Assembly: GCA_020444205.1 (NCBI GenBank)
Contig: JAHLLJ010000010.1
Span: 1-56,441, forward strand
Origin: Deltaproteobacteria bacterium
GTDB taxonomy: Bacteria; Desulfobacterota; Desulfarculia; Desulfarculales; Desulfarculaceae
Direction: 5' to 3'
Length of the DNA: 56,441 bases
In this document: piece by piece, positions 55,826-56,441 of the stretch
Position numbering within the stretch: position 1 is the stretch's first letter
Layout of the letters: each line of letters begins with the position of its first letter
The notes under the pieces: model-generated
What the model was told of the DNA's origin: nothing
Databases searched by the model: none
What the model saw: only the letters and a program-made list of their open reading frames with translations
Made by a program: the position numbers and the translations under genes

Positions 55826-56300
55826 GCCTTGTTCGCCGGCTTCGCCAGCTGCCCGTGGGCTGCGTTGCCGGCATCGCTTAGGCCTCGACGTAGCTTGGGC
55901 TACGCCTGCGGCCTGCGCTCACCGGACGCCTTGCCCACGAACCCCTGACTGTGCCGGTTTTTGTACGCACTCAGTCTTTTCCCAATTCAGCAATAGCCGT
56001 CATCACGAGGAGCATCTCCGGGGAGATGTGACGTGGTGATCCTCGACTTCCCCCAGGCGGGAGGGCCACCCTGGTTTTACCAACCCTTGCCTCCGCCGCT
56101 CCTCGCCATGACGGCTATTGACTAGAATGATGAGCGAAGCGTTAATGCCTGTACGGGAGCATCTCCTGGCGAGCAGAGATCGCTTCGTTGCGCCTGGGAG
56201 CCGCGCCTCGCGACGACAACGATCATTTTCAAACCAGCGGCAAATGTAGTGGCGGGGTTTATCCCCGCCATCCCAGCGAAGGCGGGTTTGCTGATTTGGC
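55826..56300. repeat. second island of dispersed intergenic repeats
   Basis: No gene. 56171-56219 is nearly identical to 52004-52052 and 56000-56042 is an inverted match of 51851-51894, so the same repeat family flanks both sides of the rhodanese/activator pair. The first 130 bases after the activator carry a palindrome-rich segment around acgtagcttgggctacgc. Confidence 0.7.
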
Positions 56301-56304
56301 TTTA

Positions 56305-56325
56305 TGGTATTATAATGTAATACCA
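56305..56325. promoter_or_regulatory. palindromic operator before the transporter gene, Zur/Fur-like
   Basis: Perfect 8-bp arms tggtatta and taatacca with the 5-base centre taatg. It ends about 20 bases before the start of a probable metal-uptake gene. The layout resembles Fur-family (for example zinc-responsive Zur) operators; the identity of the regulator is inferred from the neighbour only. Confidence 0.5.
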
Positions 56326-56346
56326 ACTTAACCTTGGGGGACGATG

Positions 56347-56441
56347 ATGCGCGTGCGCCTGTTGCTATTGGCTATCCTGGCCTTCCTGGCCTCTCCGGCC
56401 GCGGCGGCCCAGCCCTTTACCGTGGGGGTGTCCATCCCTCC
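56347..56441 (+). CDS. metal ABC transporter substrate-binding protein, N-terminus only
   Basis: The window cuts this gene after about 31 codons. The ATG at 56347 follows GGGGGA by five bases; another ATG is one codon earlier. A signal peptide (LLLLAILAFLASPAAAA) is followed by FTVGVSIPP, the usual first strand of ZnuA-like periplasmic zinc or manganese binding proteins (V-x-VSIPPQ). The assignment rests on this short segment and the palindrome just upstream. Confidence 0.5.
   Translation, partial: MRVRLLLLAILAFLASPAAAAQPFTVGVSIP

Overview
The window looks like an accessory region of a GC-rich Gram-negative bacterium. I infer a Desulfobacterota/deltaproteobacterial host from the sigma-54 activator, the multi-rhodanese protein with a heme-type CxxCH motif, the lipopolysaccharide/exopolysaccharide genes and the short dispersed repeats. 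The assignment rests on style of gene content, not on a marker gene. I recognised no rRNA, tRNA or CRISPR array.

Layout. 1-2000: two IS5-type transposase genes facing tail to tail. 2.1-8.4 kb: a surface-sugar block (PglD-like acyltransferase, PglC-like sugar-phosphate transferase, PglF-like membrane 4,6-dehydratase, then UDP-GlcNAc 2-epimerase), with a tyrosine recombinase and a divergent XRE regulator sharing a strong palindromic operator. 8.4-9.3 kb: mostly non-coding, with a 30-codon peptide whose leader resembles a lasso-peptide leader. 9.3-30.6 kb, minus strand: an insecticidal-type Tc toxin locus. A naturally fused TcB-TcC protein is followed by a very large TcA protein and, 40 bp further on, by a fusion of a minimal nucleotidyltransferase with a Hen1-type RNA 3'-end methyltransferase. 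A secreted helical repeat protein lies downstream. The toxin locus sits between diverged copies of the same sequences: an approximately 110-bp repeat on each side, a second repeat, and a truncated copy of the epimerase gene on the right.

31-38.6 kb: an AT-richer stretch with a cysteine-rich lipoprotein, an IS481-type element inactivated twice, a DUF362 protein, two homologous 52-residue zinc-ribbon proteins, a PAS-LuxR regulator and small membrane proteins. 38.9-51.7 kb: a second polysaccharide block. It has gmd, a GDP-fucose-synthase-like gene and a DegT-family gene with His replacing the PLP lysine, as in ColD 3-dehydratases. An O-antigen ligase/polymerase, a secreted glycosidase-like protein, a TPR-SPOR lipoprotein, a two-domain glycosyltransferase, a BNR-4 propeller and a normal DegT aminotransferase follow.

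51.8-56.4 kb: dispersed-repeat islands flank a triple-rhodanese gene and a divergent PAS sigma-54 activator. The rhodanese frame is interrupted by one in-frame TGA exactly where a C-x4-C pair would be expected, with a possible bacterial SECIS hairpin just after it, so it may be a selenoprotein. Both genes have good -24/-12 promoter matches. The window ends in the signal peptide of a probable metal-binding ABC transporter component preceded by a palindromic operator.

The most unusual items are the nucleotidyltransferase-Hen1 fusion in the toxin operon, the candidate selenocysteine rhodanese, the uncharacterised toxin C-terminus, the paired zinc-ribbon micro-proteins and the RiPP-leader-like peptide.
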